Positions 8,357 to 17,811 of a stretch of 64,000 bases of DNA are shown piece after piece. Every line of letters starts with the position of its first letter. Within the stretch, counting starts at the first letter, position 1. Made by a program: the position numbers and the translations under genes. The notes beneath the pieces are model-generated. The model searched no databases. It had not been told where the DNA came from and saw only the letters and a program-made list of their open reading frames with translations. The DNA comes from Sphingomonas sp. Root720. GTDB lineage: Bacteria; Pseudomonadota; Alphaproteobacteria; Sphingomonadales; Sphingomonadaceae. Where the stretch lies: assembly GCF_001428605.1 (NCBI RefSeq), contig NZ_LMID01000010.1, positions 599,195 through 663,194 on the forward strand, given 5' to 3'.

Positions 8357-9409
8357 TCACGCTACCCCTTCCGTCTGCACCGCATGGCTGCGGAAATCCT
8401 CGAGATCGTCGGCGATCCGCCGGGTCAGGTCCTCGCGCGCGATCTTCGCCGCGACCGCGATCGCGTTGGCGATGCCCTTCTCGTCGGCACCGCCATGGCT
8501 CTTCACCACCAGGCCGTTGAGGCCGAGGAAGACGGCACCGTTGTGATTGTTCGGATCGAGATGGTGGCGCAGCAGCTGGAACGCCGGACGCGACAGGAGG
8601 AAGCCCGCCTTCGACCGCAGCGAGCTGGAGAAGGCCTTGCGCAGCAGATCGGTGATGAACCGCGCGGTCCCCTCGATCGACTTGAGCGCGATATTGCCCG
8701 AGAAGCCGTCGCTGACGATGACGTCGGCCTCGCCGCGGCCGATGCGATCGGCCTCGATGAAGCCGTCGAAGCTCCAGGAGCCGCCGGTCTGCTGTCGCAA
8801 TACCGCCGCCGCTTCCTTGAGTTCGCCGGTGCCCTTCAGTTCCTCGGTACCGATGTTCAGCAAGCGGACGCGCGGCGCCTGGACGCCCAGCGCGAGCCGC
8901 GAATAGGCGGCGCCCATCACCGCGAATTCGACGAGGTTGCGGGCGTCGCAATCGGTGTTGGCGCCGAGGTCGAGCATGACCAGGTCATTGTCGCCCAGGG
9001 TCGGCAGCAGCGCGGCCAGCGCGGGGCGATCGATGCCATGCATCGTCCGCAGCGACAGCTTGGCGATCGCCATCAGCGCGCCGGTATTGCCGGCCGACAG
9101 CGCGGCGGCGGCCTCGCCGGCCTTCACCGCGAGGATGGCAGCCCCCATCGAGCTGGTCCTGGTGCGGCGGATCGCCTGGCTGGGCTTGTCGTCGCCGGTG
9201 ATCACGTCCTCGCAATGGACGACGATCGATTCGGTAAGCTGCGGGAAACGCGCCATCTCGGCGCGAATGACCGCTTCGTCGCCGGTGAAGGTGAAGCGCA
9301 GGGACGAATCGCTGTCACGCGCCCGCGCAGCACCGGCGATCATCGTCGCCGGCCCGCCATCACCGCCCATCGCATCAACGGCGATTCGCGGTGCCTCGTC
9401 CATGCTCAT
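8357..9409 (-). CDS. plsX: Phosphate acyltransferase PlsX
   Basis: A 350-residue enzyme converting acyl-ACP to acyl-phosphate, the acyl donor for PlsY in phosphatidic acid synthesis. The N-terminus [12 protein letters not shown], the central [14 protein letters not shown] and the DLGANTDC and [12 protein letters not shown] segments are hallmarks. Two starts are possible. ATG 9409 gives MSMDEAP, but GGGGG sits only 1-2 nt before it; ATG 9403 gives MDEAP with better spacing. It is a peripheral membrane protein in known cases. It lies between rpmF (20 bp upstream) and fabH (11 bp downstream). Confidence 0.95.
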   Translation of the reverse strand: MSMDEAPRIAVDAMGGDGGPATMIAGAARARDSDSSLRFTFTGDEAVIRAEMARFPQLTESIVVHCEDVITGDDKPSQAIRRTRTSSMGAAILAVKAGEAAAALSAGNTGALMAIAKLSLRTMHGIDRPALAALLPTLGDNDLVMLDLGANTDCDARNLVEFAVMGAAYSRLALGVQAPRVRLLNIGTEELKGTGELKEAAAVLRQQTGGSWSFDGFIEADRIGRGEADVIVSDGFSGNIALKSIEGTARFITDLLRKAFSSSLRSKAGFLLSRPAFQLLRHHLDPNNHNGAVFLGLNGLVVKSHGGADEKGIANAIAVAAKIAREDLTRRIADDLEDFRSHAVQTEGVA

Positions 9410-9429
9410 ACCCCCGTTCGGCCTGCCGA

Positions 9430-9609
9430 TCAGGCCTCGACGGAGACGATTTCGCGACCGTTATAGTGGCCGCAGGCGTTGCACAGATTGTGCGGACGCT
9501 TCAGTTCGCCACAATTCGGGCATTCCTGGAATGCCTCGACCGTCAGCGCGTCGTGGCTGCGGCGCATGTTGCGCTTTGAGGGCGAAGTCTTTCTCTTGGG
9601 GACGGCCAT
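9430..9609 (-). CDS. rpmF: 50S ribosomal protein L32
   Basis: A 59-residue protein starting [20 protein letters not shown], the standard L32 N-terminus. It has the zinc-ribbon motif CPNC at residues 30-33 and CNAC at 43-46. It is a structural protein of the large ribosomal subunit near the peptidyl transferase centre. All four zinc cysteines are present (a C+ paralogue). It is the first visible gene of the operon with plsX and fabH, an arrangement shared widely among bacteria. Confidence 0.95.
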   Translation of the reverse strand: MAVPKRKTSPSKRNMRRSHDALTVEAFQECPNCGELKRPHNLCNACGHYNGREIVSVEA

Positions 9610-9772
9610 GTCGGCACCTGTTCCTAGTAGCTAAACAAATAAAGCGACGAACGCCCATGACCCAAAAGGGCGGGCTCGCCGCGAGCGCGCGACCTATAGC
9701 GATTTCGCTCCGCGTTGCAAGTATCGCCGCGACCTGCCAATCCGACCCAAGACATTGCACAGGAGGGGGAAC

Positions 9773-10213
9773 ATGATCCTGCCCATCACGCTGACGATTG
9801 CCGGGGCCGCCGCGATCGTGAATCTCTGGCTGGCCATCCGTATCGTCGTGGTCCGCACCAGGCACAAGGTCCTGATCGGCGACGGCGGCAACATGCTGCT
9901 GTCGGCCCGGATGCGCGCCCAGCTCAACTTCATCGAATATACGCCGCTGGTGCTGATCCTGATGGGCCTGATCGAATTCGCCCGCGGCACCAACAACTGG
10001 CTGTGGGGCGCCGGCATCCTCTATATCATCGGCCGCGTCCTGCACCCGTTCGGGCTCGACCGGCAAACCCCCAACGCGCTGCGCGCCGTGGGCATCCTGA
10101 CGACCTGGGCGGTGCTGCTGGGCCTCGCCATCTACGCGCTCACCATTCCCTACACGGCGCGGAACGGGGTGATCACCACGGTCACGAGCGACAGCCTCGG
10201 CACCGCGCACTGA
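9773..10213 (+). CDS. MAPEG family membrane protein
   Basis: A 146-residue integral membrane protein with four predicted helices (about 3-22, 60-80, 83-100 and 108-128). The segment NMLLSARMRAQLNFIEYTPL holds the R-A-Q-x-N-x-x-E pattern of the MAPEG superfamily (membrane-associated proteins in eicosanoid and glutathione metabolism). Bacterial members are often glutathione transferase-like, but the substrate here is unknown. The start ATG follows AGGAGGGGG by 3-4 nt. The gene stands alone, divergent from rpmF and facing the minus-strand metallo-hydrolase. Confidence 0.85.
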   Translation: MILPITLTIAGAAAIVNLWLAIRIVVVRTRHKVLIGDGGNMLLSARMRAQLNFIEYTPLVLILMGLIEFARGTNNWLWGAGILYIIGRVLHPFGLDRQTPNALRAVGILTTWAVLLGLAIYALTIPYTARNGVITTVTSDSLGTAH

Positions 10214-10265
10214 TAGGACAAGGCGTCCTGGAGGATGGGGTCTCCCCCTCCTCCGGGCGCCGACC

Positions 10266-10934
10266 TCAGGCGCCCACCACCCGGTCCCCGACGAACGGGT
10301 TGCTCGCGCGCTCATGGGCGAAGGTCGACATCGGGCCGTGCCCCGGCACGAACGCGGTGTCGCCGCCCAGCGGCCACAGCTTGCCCGTGATCGAGGCGAT
10401 CAGGTCCGCATGGTTGCCGCGCGGGAAGTCGGTGCGGCCGATCGATCCCTGGAACAGCACGTCGCCGACCAGCGCCAGGTTCGACGGTGCGTGGTGGAAG
10501 ACGACATGCCCGGGGGTATGGCCAGGACAGTGGAGCACGTCGAACACGAGGTCGCCCACCGTCACCTGGTCGCCGTCGTCGAGCCAGCGGTCGGGCTCGA
10601 ACGGCCGCCCCTCGATCCCGTAGCTCCGTCCGTCGTCCCCCAGTCGCGCGATCCAGAAGCGGTCCTCGGGATGCGGGCCTTCGATCGGTACGCCGAGCTG
10701 TTCGGCCAGGATGCCGGTGCCGCCGCAATGATCGATATGGCCGTGGGTGACGAGCAGCTTCTCGATCGTCACGCCGTGCTGCGCCGCGGCGGCCTTGAGC
10801 TGATCCAGGTCGCCGCCGGCATCGACGAAGGCGCCCTTCATCGTCTTGGTGCACCAGAGCAGCGTACAGTTCTGCTGGAAGGCGGTGACGGGAATGATCG
10901 CGGCCTTGAGCGGCGGCATGTCGGGGCTGGTCAT
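10266..10934 (-). CDS. MBL-fold metallo-hydrolase (glyoxalase II-like)
   Basis: A 222-residue metallo-beta-lactamase-fold hydrolase. The dinuclear zinc motif is VTHGHIDHCGG (His64, His66, Asp68, His69). Further ligands are in HCPGHTPGHV, the aspartate in LVGDVLFQGSIGR, and the final PGHGP. Close relatives are YcbL-type glyoxalase II-like thioesterases; a persulfide dioxygenase is less likely from the spacing. The ATG at 10934 has a weak ribosome binding site; MPPLKAAI five codons later is an alternative. It is convergent with the MAPEG gene and divergent from the PabC-like gene. Confidence 0.85.
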   Translation of the reverse strand: MTSPDMPPLKAAIIPVTAFQQNCTLLWCTKTMKGAFVDAGGDLDQLKAAAAQHGVTIEKLLVTHGHIDHCGGTGILAEQLGVPIEGPHPEDRFWIARLGDDGRSYGIEGRPFEPDRWLDDGDQVTVGDLVFDVLHCPGHTPGHVVFHHAPSNLALVGDVLFQGSIGRTDFPRGNHADLIASITGKLWPLGGDTAFVPGHGPMSTFAHERASNPFVGDRVVGA

Positions 10935-11145
10935 GCGGCCCGAGATGATCGCTGGAGCGCGGCATTGCAAGGCGCCTCCGGCACCAGCCCTGCCGGCCGT
11001 TAACCATCGCCGAAAATTTCCGAGGCGAATCGGTAACTTGCGATTAGACTGTCGGCGTTGCCGAATCGAACCAATCGAAACCATTGGTGCGGGTGCAACG
11101 TATCTGGGGCGTGGCATTGTAGGTAGGCAGGGGCGTGCGGTCGCG

Positions 11146-11775
11146 ATGACGACGAGGTCGTTCGATCTGATCGAGACGATGCGGTTCGAAGCCCTTGACG
11201 GTTTCGTCGAGCTGGATCGTCATCTCGACCGGATGAAGGCGAGCGCCGACGCGCTGGGCTTCGTCTTCAACCGCCATGACTGCCGCAACGATCTCCAGGC
11301 TTCGACCTTCCGCCTGACCGCCGATGCCAGGATCCGGCTGATGCTGGCGTCGAGCGGCGCGCTGGCGATCGAGGTTCGCGCGCTTCCCGAAAGACCGGCG
11401 GAGCCTGTCGATGTCGCGATCGTCCCGCTCCCCGTTCCGGTCGGCGATCCGCGCCTGCGCCACAAGACCAGCGATCGCGCCTTCCTCGACGATGCCCGGC
11501 GCCGGGCCGGGACCTTCGAGGTGATCTTCGCGGCGCCGGACGGTCTCCTCACCGAGGGCAGCTTCACCAATATCTTCGTGCCGGATCCGGCGGGAGGCGG
11601 GCTGGTGACGCCGCGCTCGGGATCGCTGATGCCCGGGGTCCTGCGCCGGCGGCTGCTCGACGAAGGCGCGGCGATCGAGGGCGACTTGCGCGCCGCCGAC
11701 CTTGCGGGCGGCTTCTTCATCGGCAATTCGCTGCGCGGCCTGATCGCGGCCCGGCTGGTTTCGGCGCACGACTGA
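11146..11775 (+). CDS. Class IV aminotransferase (PabC-like aminodeoxychorismate lyase)
   Basis: A 209-residue fold-type IV PLP enzyme. The PLP lysine is Lys107 in LRHKTSDR and the phosphate-binding region is LLTEGSFTNIFV near residue 145, followed by TPRSGSLMPGVLR. The short length and the position of these motifs fit 4-amino-4-deoxychorismate lyase (4-aminobenzoate branch of folate synthesis), often annotated only as aminotransferase class IV family. The start at ATG 11146 is the first that matches the fold; upstream codons do not look coding. No pabA or pabB is in the window, so branched-chain or D-amino-acid aminotransferase activity cannot be excluded. Confidence 0.75.
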   Translation: MTTRSFDLIETMRFEALDGFVELDRHLDRMKASADALGFVFNRHDCRNDLQASTFRLTADARIRLMLASSGALAIEVRALPERPAEPVDVAIVPLPVPVGDPRLRHKTSDRAFLDDARRRAGTFEVIFAAPDGLLTEGSFTNIFVPDPAGGGLVTPRSGSLMPGVLRRRLLDEGAAIEGDLRAADLAGGFFIGNSLRGLIAARLVSAHD

Positions 11776-13092
<1,317 letters not shown>

Positions 13093-13102
13093 GAGCCCTG
13101 GG

Positions 13103-13129
13103 GCGCCGGCGGCGGGCTCCCGCCGGCGC
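13103..13129. terminator. GC-rich hairpin after aminotransferase gene
   Basis: GCGCCGGCGG (13103-13112) and CCGCCGGCGC (13120-13129) form a perfect 10-bp stem with a 7-nt loop, 11 nt after the stop codon. No T tract follows. Confidence 0.4.
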
Positions 13130-13163
13130 TTGAGGCCCACCGGCATTTCCAGCGTCCGAGGGC

Positions 13164-13185
13164 GCAAATGTTGATAAATATTTGC
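13164..13185. promoter_or_regulatory. AT-rich inverted repeat upstream of msrA
   Basis: GCAAAT and ATTTGC flank a 10-nt AT-rich centre (GTTGATAAAT) about 55 bp before the msrA start. It may be an operator or part of the promoter. No known regulator is suggested. Confidence 0.3.
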
Positions 13186-13238
13186 CTAGCTCCATATGTG
13201 TGGCATTATGGTCACAGGATGGAAAAAAGGATGCCCTT

Positions 13239-13976
13239 TTGACGGACAGTCCTAACCGGCCGCTGATCGCCGGGATTTCCGCCGGTTTGCTGCTTCTCGT
13301 GGCTGCCGGCACGATGGCGACGCGCAGCCCGGCCGTCGCCCCGACCCCCCGGGTCGATCCCGGCCCCATCGTCCGCGTCCCCGCGCCTGCCGTCGATCCG
13401 GCCGAGCAGGGCAAGACCGCGACGGCGGTGCTCGCCGGCGGCTGCTTCTGGGGCGTGCAGGGCGTGTTCCAGCATGTCGAGGGCGTACGGTCGGCCGTGT
13501 CGGGCTATTCGGGCGGCGCGGCCCAGACCGCCGATTATGAATCGGTCGGCACCGGCAGCACCGGTCACGCCGAGGCGGTGAAGATCGTCTACGATCCCAG
13601 CCAGATCAGCTACGGCACGCTGCTGCGCATCTATTTCGCCGTGGTCGCCGATCCCACAACGCTCAACCGTCAAGGGCCCGACCGGGGCACCCAGTATCGC
13701 ACCGCGATCTTCCCGACGACGCCGCAGCAGAAGGCGGTGGCGCAGGCCTATGTCGCGCAACTCGCCGCCGCGAAGCTCTGGAAGGCGCCGATCGTCACCA
13801 AGGTGGAACGCTATGCAGGCTTCTTCCCGGCGGAAAAATATCATCAGGACTTCCTGACCCGGAAGCCCGACTATCCCTATATCGTCTACAACGACCTGCC
13901 CAAGGTCGAGGCGCTGCGCATCGCCTTCCCCGCCCATTTCCGCAAACAGGCCCTGACGGTCTATCCGGTCGGCTGA
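13239..13976 (+). CDS. msrA: Peptide-methionine (S)-S-oxide reductase, membrane-anchored
   Basis: A 245-residue MsrA reducing methionine-S-sulfoxide. The catalytic cysteine is Cys69 in AGGCFWGVQGVFQ. It is the only cysteine in the protein, so the usual C-terminal resolving cysteines are absent and regeneration must use an external thiol. Before the catalytic domain there is a hydrophobic helix at residues 9-24 and a Pro-rich linker, so the enzyme is probably anchored in the membrane or exported. The start is not certain. TTG 13239 has AAGGA about 10 nt upstream and gives MTDSPNRPL; GTG 13200 or TTG 13182 would add 13 to 19 residues. There is no msrB nearby. Confidence 0.88.
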   Translation: MTDSPNRPLIAGISAGLLLLVAAGTMATRSPAVAPTPRVDPGPIVRVPAPAVDPAEQGKTATAVLAGGCFWGVQGVFQHVEGVRSAVSGYSGGAAQTADYESVGTGSTGHAEAVKIVYDPSQISYGTLLRIYFAVVADPTTLNRQGPDRGTQYRTAIFPTTPQQKAVAQAYVAQLAAAKLWKAPIVTKVERYAGFFPAEKYHQDFLTRKPDYPYIVYNDLPKVEALRIAFPAHFRKQALTVYPVG

Positions 13977-14003
13977 GCCGCCGCCGGTCCCGACCTTCGG
14001 CGC

Positions 14004-15191
14004 TCACTCCGCGTCCGGGACGATGTCCTCCAGGACGATGTTCCGCCCGCTGCGCTTGCCCTGGTAGAGCGCCGCGTCGGCGCGCTTGAGGGCGGGCTCG
14101 AGCCCCGATTCGAGCGGGCGGACCTCGGCAAGGCCGACCGTCACCGTCGCGCGCATCTCGGCCAGTGCCCCGTCGAGCCGCAGGCCGGCGATCGCCGCGC
14201 GCAGTCGCTCGGCGATCCGGCGGGCCTCGTCCATGTCGGCGCCGGGAAGGGCCGCGACGAACTCCTCCCCGCCGAAGCGGCCGACGGCATCCCCTTCGCG
14301 AAACACCCGGAGGCAGATCGCGGCGACCTCGCGCAGCACCCGGTCGCCACAGGCATGGCCCCAGCGGTCGTTGATCGCCTTGAAATTGTCGAGGTCGATC
14401 ATGCAGAGGCTGAACGGACGTTCTCCGCTCCGCTCCGTGTCGAACGCCGTCCGCGCCCGTTGCAGGAAGCTCCGCCGGTTGGCGAGCCCGGTCAGCTCGT
14501 CGGTGTCGGCCATGATCCGCAGCCGCTTCTCCAGCGCCTCGCGGCGCCCGACCTCTTCCAGCAGCCGCTGCTTGGAACGCCGCTCCTCGTTCAGCAGCTC
14601 GAACTGTTGCCGCTGCAGGCGGGCGAGCCGCCGCGCGACCACATAGCCCACGACGTTCGCCATGATCAGCAGCAGGCCGTAGGAGCGCAGGGTTTCCCAC
14701 GGCAGGCCGCCCCAATGCCATGCGCCGAGAAGGAAGCCGATCCCCAGATAGAGGCTCGTACCGATCATGCCCCACAGCAGGATCGGGGAGAAAAGGTAGA
14801 AGGCCATGACGACCACCACCACGGCGATCAATTGCGTCGACAGGGTTTCCGGCCGGATCGCGATGAGGGCCAGCGAACCCGTGGCGATCAGAGCCGGCGC
14901 GACGCTGAGCAGCCAGGGGCGCGTCAGCAGCGCGTCCGACGAGCGCAGCACTATCGCGAGGGCCAGGCACGTCGCGATCAGCGTCGCCCTGATCCCGAGG
15001 AGCAGGTAGAATTCCCGCGCCAGGCCCAGGAAGCCATAATCGGAAATGCCGAACATCGCCATGCCGGCCGCGGCGACGATCAGCGTCAGCCAGCTATCCT
15101 CCTGCACCTTGCGGAGAATGGAGACGCGGAAGGCCTGTTCGGTTCCCGCATCACGAAACTGTGCGGTCACGGGGGTAAGCTGGTAACGCAT
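14004..15191 (-). CDS. Diguanylate cyclase with N-terminal membrane region
   Basis: A 395-residue protein with five or six predicted transmembrane helices (about 37-195), a coiled segment (RLQRQQFELLNEERRSKQ) and a C-terminal GGDEF domain (about 220-390). The active site is FGGEEF near residue 307, so it should make cyclic di-GMP from two GTP. An intact inhibitory I-site RxxD (REGD) lies five residues before it, so product inhibition is expected. The substrate and metal segment MIDLDNFKAINDRWGH is complete. The ATG at 15191 was preferred to one 57 nt upstream because the added residues are unlike a membrane protein start. No EAL domain or effector is adjacent. Confidence 0.92.
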   Translation of the reverse strand: MRYQLTPVTAQFRDAGTEQAFRVSILRKVQEDSWLTLIVAAAGMAMFGISDYGFLGLAREFYLLLGIRATLIATCLALAIVLRSSDALLTRPWLLSVAPALIATGSLALIAIRPETLSTQLIAVVVVVMAFYLFSPILLWGMIGTSLYLGIGFLLGAWHWGGLPWETLRSYGLLLIMANVVGYVVARRLARLQRQQFELLNEERRSKQRLLEEVGRREALEKRLRIMADTDELTGLANRRSFLQRARTAFDTERSGERPFSLCMIDLDNFKAINDRWGHACGDRVLREVAAICLRVFREGDAVGRFGGEEFVAALPGADMDEARRIAERLRAAIAGLRLDGALAEMRATVTVGLAEVRPLESGLEPALKRADAALYQGKRSGRNIVLEDIVPDAE

Positions 15192-15255
15192 CGATGGGCC
15201 GCAAATCCTACAGCTTCGAAGATAGGCAGTCGGGACCGTGGGCGGCAACCTCTAT

Positions 15256-15918
15256 CTAGGCGGCGAGCGGAAACCCCAGCAGCTTCTCCTGCACGGCCAG
15301 CAGTGCGCGGGCGTCGCGGCCGACGGTGCGCAGGATCACCGGATCGGCGGCGTCCATGCCCCCGGTCAGCACCCCGAAGGAGGGCAGGATCAGCTTGGTA
15401 CGCCCCACGACGAAACAGGGCCGCGACACGCGCCGCCCTCGCAGGGTGATCTTGAGCTTGGGATGATAATGGCCCGAAACCTCCGGCCGCGGATCGGCCG
15501 GGTCGGCTTCGTGGCGCAGCCACAGCCCCGCCAGCTCGGCCTCCGAAACGACATGGCCGCCGAGCGGATCGCTGAAGGCCGCGTCATGGTTGCCGACGAT
15601 CCACGTCCAGCGCGTCCGCGCGGTGAGATAGCTGAGCAGCCCGCGCGCCTCGTCCCCCAGCCGGGCGATGCCGGCACGATCGTGGAAGCTGTCGCCCAGG
15701 CAATAGAGCGCCCGCGCGCCGGTCCGGTCGACCAGCGCCGCGACCCGGCGCAGCGTCTCGATCGAATCATAGGGCGGCAGCATCTGCCCCCGCGCCGCAT
15801 AGCTGCTCGCCTTCTCGAGATGCAGGTCGGCCAGCAGCAGGCTGGCCGAGGGGGCGTGGAACAGCCCGCCCTCCGGCAATGCGCACATGTCGACCGAACA
15901 GAACGAAAAGGGAACCAT
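15256..15918 (-). CDS. pdeM: Ligase-associated DNA damage response endonuclease PdeM
   Basis: A 220-residue calcineurin-like metallophosphoesterase. Metal-binding motifs are LLADLHLEK (Asp30, His32), CLGDSFHDR, IVGNHD near residue 110 and SGHYHPK near 150. The N-terminus MVPFSFCSVDMCALPEGGLF and LPPYDSIETLRR are characteristic of PdeM, the nuclease usually encoded with an Lhr-like helicase, an ATP-dependent DNA ligase and an exonuclease. Here those partners are absent: the gene stands alone between a diguanylate cyclase (65 bp downstream) and a divergent TauE gene. The start at ATG 15918 follows AAAAGGGAA poorly but fits the family length. Confidence 0.88.
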   Translation of the reverse strand: MVPFSFCSVDMCALPEGGLFHAPSASLLLADLHLEKASSYAARGQMLPPYDSIETLRRVAALVDRTGARALYCLGDSFHDRAGIARLGDEARGLLSYLTARTRWTWIVGNHDAAFSDPLGGHVVSEAELAGLWLRHEADPADPRPEVSGHYHPKLKITLRGRRVSRPCFVVGRTKLILPSFGVLTGGMDAADPVILRTVGRDARALLAVQEKLLGFPLAA

Positions 15919-16052
15919 GGCGTGGATATATCGCCTCTGCGCCACGCTGCAAGCCTTCTCCGCCCCAGCCGGCCCGGTCGGGGGCCGGGCTGACGAAATT
16001 AGCGATAATTCGACCCGCACCCTTCCCCCCGCCCACCAAAATGCTCTAGCCC

Positions 16053-16973
16053 ATGACCATGGATCTTTACCTGCCCATTGCCGGCCTCTCGGTGAACATC
16101 CTCGTGATCATCGGCCTGGGCGGGCTGGTCGGCCTGCTGTCGGGGATGTTCGGCGTGGGTGGCGGCTTCCTGACGACGCCGCTGATGATCTTCTACGGCA
16201 TTCCTCCCGCCGTCGCGGTCGCCTCCTCGGCGCCGCAGATCACCGGGGCCAGCGTCTCGGGCGTCCTCGCGCACGGCACCCGGGACGGGGTCGACTATCA
16301 CATGGGCGCGGTGCTGGTCGTCGGAGGCGCGATCGGGTCGCTGATCGGCGGCTTCCTGTTCCGCCTGCTCCAGGATGCCGGCCAGATCGATACCGTCGTC
16401 AACGTCATGTATGTCGTGATGCTCGGCGGGATCGGCATCGTCATGGCGCGCGATGCGATCGGCGCGATCCTGGCCGAATGGCGCGGCCAGCGCCCGGCGG
16501 GCAGCGGCCGTCGCCATCATCCGCTGATCGCGATGCTGCCCTTCCGCTGGCGCTTCTACCGCTCCGGCCTCTACATCTCCCCGATCGCGCCGCTGATGCT
16601 TGGCTTCCTGACCGGCGTGATGACGGTGCTGATGGGCGTCGGCGGCGGCTTCATCCTGGTGCCGGCGATGATCTATATCCTCGGCATGTCGGCACGGGTC
16701 GTGGTCGGCACCTCGCTGTTCCAGATTCTGTTCGTCACCGCCGCGACGACGATGGTCCACGCGATGACGACCCGCGCGGTCGACCTCGTCCTGACGGGGC
16801 TGCTGCTGATCGGCAGCGTCACCGGAGCGCAGCTCGGCGCCCGGCTCGCGCTGAAGATAAAGCCCGAATATCTGCGGCTGGCGCTGGCCTTCATCGTGCT
16901 GGTGGTGGCGATCCGCATGCTGCTCGGCCTCACCTGGCGCCCGCCCGAGATCTTCACGGTGCAGGCGCTGTGA
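16053..16973 (+). CDS. TauE/SafE family (sulfite exporter-like) permease
   Basis: A 306-residue membrane protein with eight or nine predicted helices arranged as two repeats. Each repeat carries the family's glycine-rich motif: LLSGMFGVGGGFLTTPLMIF (about 30-49) and LMGVGGGFILVPAMIYILGM (about 193-212). TauE/SafE permeases export organic acids or sulfur compounds such as sulfite and sulfoacetate; the substrate here is unknown. A cytoplasmic loop between the repeats contains GSGRRHHPL. Its stop overlaps the GTG start of the TIGR02186 gene, a pairing seen in many alphaproteobacteria that suggests joint function. Confidence 0.88.
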   Translation: MTMDLYLPIAGLSVNILVIIGLGGLVGLLSGMFGVGGGFLTTPLMIFYGIPPAVAVASSAPQITGASVSGVLAHGTRDGVDYHMGAVLVVGGAIGSLIGGFLFRLLQDAGQIDTVVNVMYVVMLGGIGIVMARDAIGAILAEWRGQRPAGSGRRHHPLIAMLPFRWRFYRSGLYISPIAPLMLGFLTGVMTVLMGVGGGFILVPAMIYILGMSARVVVGTSLFQILFVTAATTMVHAMTTRAVDLVLTGLLLIGSVTGAQLGARLALKIKPEYLRLALAFIVLVVAIRMLLGLTWRPPEIFTVQAL

Positions 16974-17728
16974 GAAAGCGCCTCCTCCTGCTCCTCGCGC
17001 CGCTGCTGGTCTCCGCCGAGAGTCCCCGGCTGGTCCCCGACGTATCGCAGCGCAAGATCGAGATCATCTACAGCTTCACCGGGGCCGAACTGCTGCTGTT
17101 CGGTGCGATCCTCTATCCCGGCGGCCGCACGCCCAGCGACGACGCGCAGATCGCCGTGGTGGTGAAGGGGCCGGCCGAACCGGTGCTGGTGCGCGAGAAG
17201 CGCAAGATCGCGGGCATGTGGATCAACGCCGACAGCGCCGATTTCCGATCGGTGCCGTCCTTCTACGCGCTCGCCTCGTCCAAGCCGATCGCCAGCATCG
17301 TCGATGGACGGACCTCGGTCATCTACGAACTCGGGATCGACAATCTCCAGCTCTCGCCCACCAGCGGCGGCGATCCTGCCGCCGACCGGCATTTCGAGGA
17401 GGGCCTGATCGAGCTCAAGCGGCGCGGCGGCTATTATTCGCAGACCGACACGGGCGTCGAGATCAGCGAGGGCGTGCTCTACCGCGCGCGCATCGCCATT
17501 CCCGCGCGCGTCCCCGTCGGCCGCTACACGGCCGAGACCTTCCTGATCGAGAAGGGCCGCGTCATCGCCGCCGCCACCCGCGACATCGAAATCCACAAAT
17601 CGGGCATGGAGGCGTTCGTCGCCCGCGCCGCCGAGCGCCACAGCTTCGTCTACGGCCTCACCGCCGTGCTGCTCTCGCTGATCCTCGGTTGGGCCGCGAG
17701 CACCGCCTTCCGCCGCCTGCGCGAATAA
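16970..17728 (+). CDS. TIGR02186 family membrane-anchored protein
   Basis: A 252-residue protein starting at GTG 16970, which overlaps the TauE stop (GTGA). It has an N-terminal signal or anchor (KRLLLLLAPLLVSAESP), a roughly 200-residue extracytoplasmic domain with PDVSQRKIEIIYSFTGAELL and a C-terminal helix (about 228-246, YGLTAVLLSLILGWAAS) followed by FRRLRE. This matches the TIGR02186 family, which is found almost only next to TauE/SafE permeases in alphaproteobacteria. Its biochemical role is unknown; a periplasmic partner of the permease is inferred from coupling. A C-rich/G-rich hairpin-like sequence before CTTTTG (17734-17758) may be the operon end. Confidence 0.75.
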   Translation: MRKRLLLLLAPLLVSAESPRLVPDVSQRKIEIIYSFTGAELLLFGAILYPGGRTPSDDAQIAVVVKGPAEPVLVREKRKIAGMWINADSADFRSVPSFYALASSKPIASIVDGRTSVIYELGIDNLQLSPTSGGDPAADRHFEEGLIELKRRGGYYSQTDTGVEISEGVLYRARIAIPARVPVGRYTAETFLIEKGRVIAAATRDIEIHKSGMEAFVARAAERHSFVYGLTAVLLSLILGWAASTAFRRLRE

Positions 17729-17811
17729 GCCGCCGCCCCTCGCCGCCGGGGGCCTTTTGTTAACCCCGCGCCGCTAGGCGGTTTCCGTCGCGAACGGGAG
17801 CGGTGGACGGA

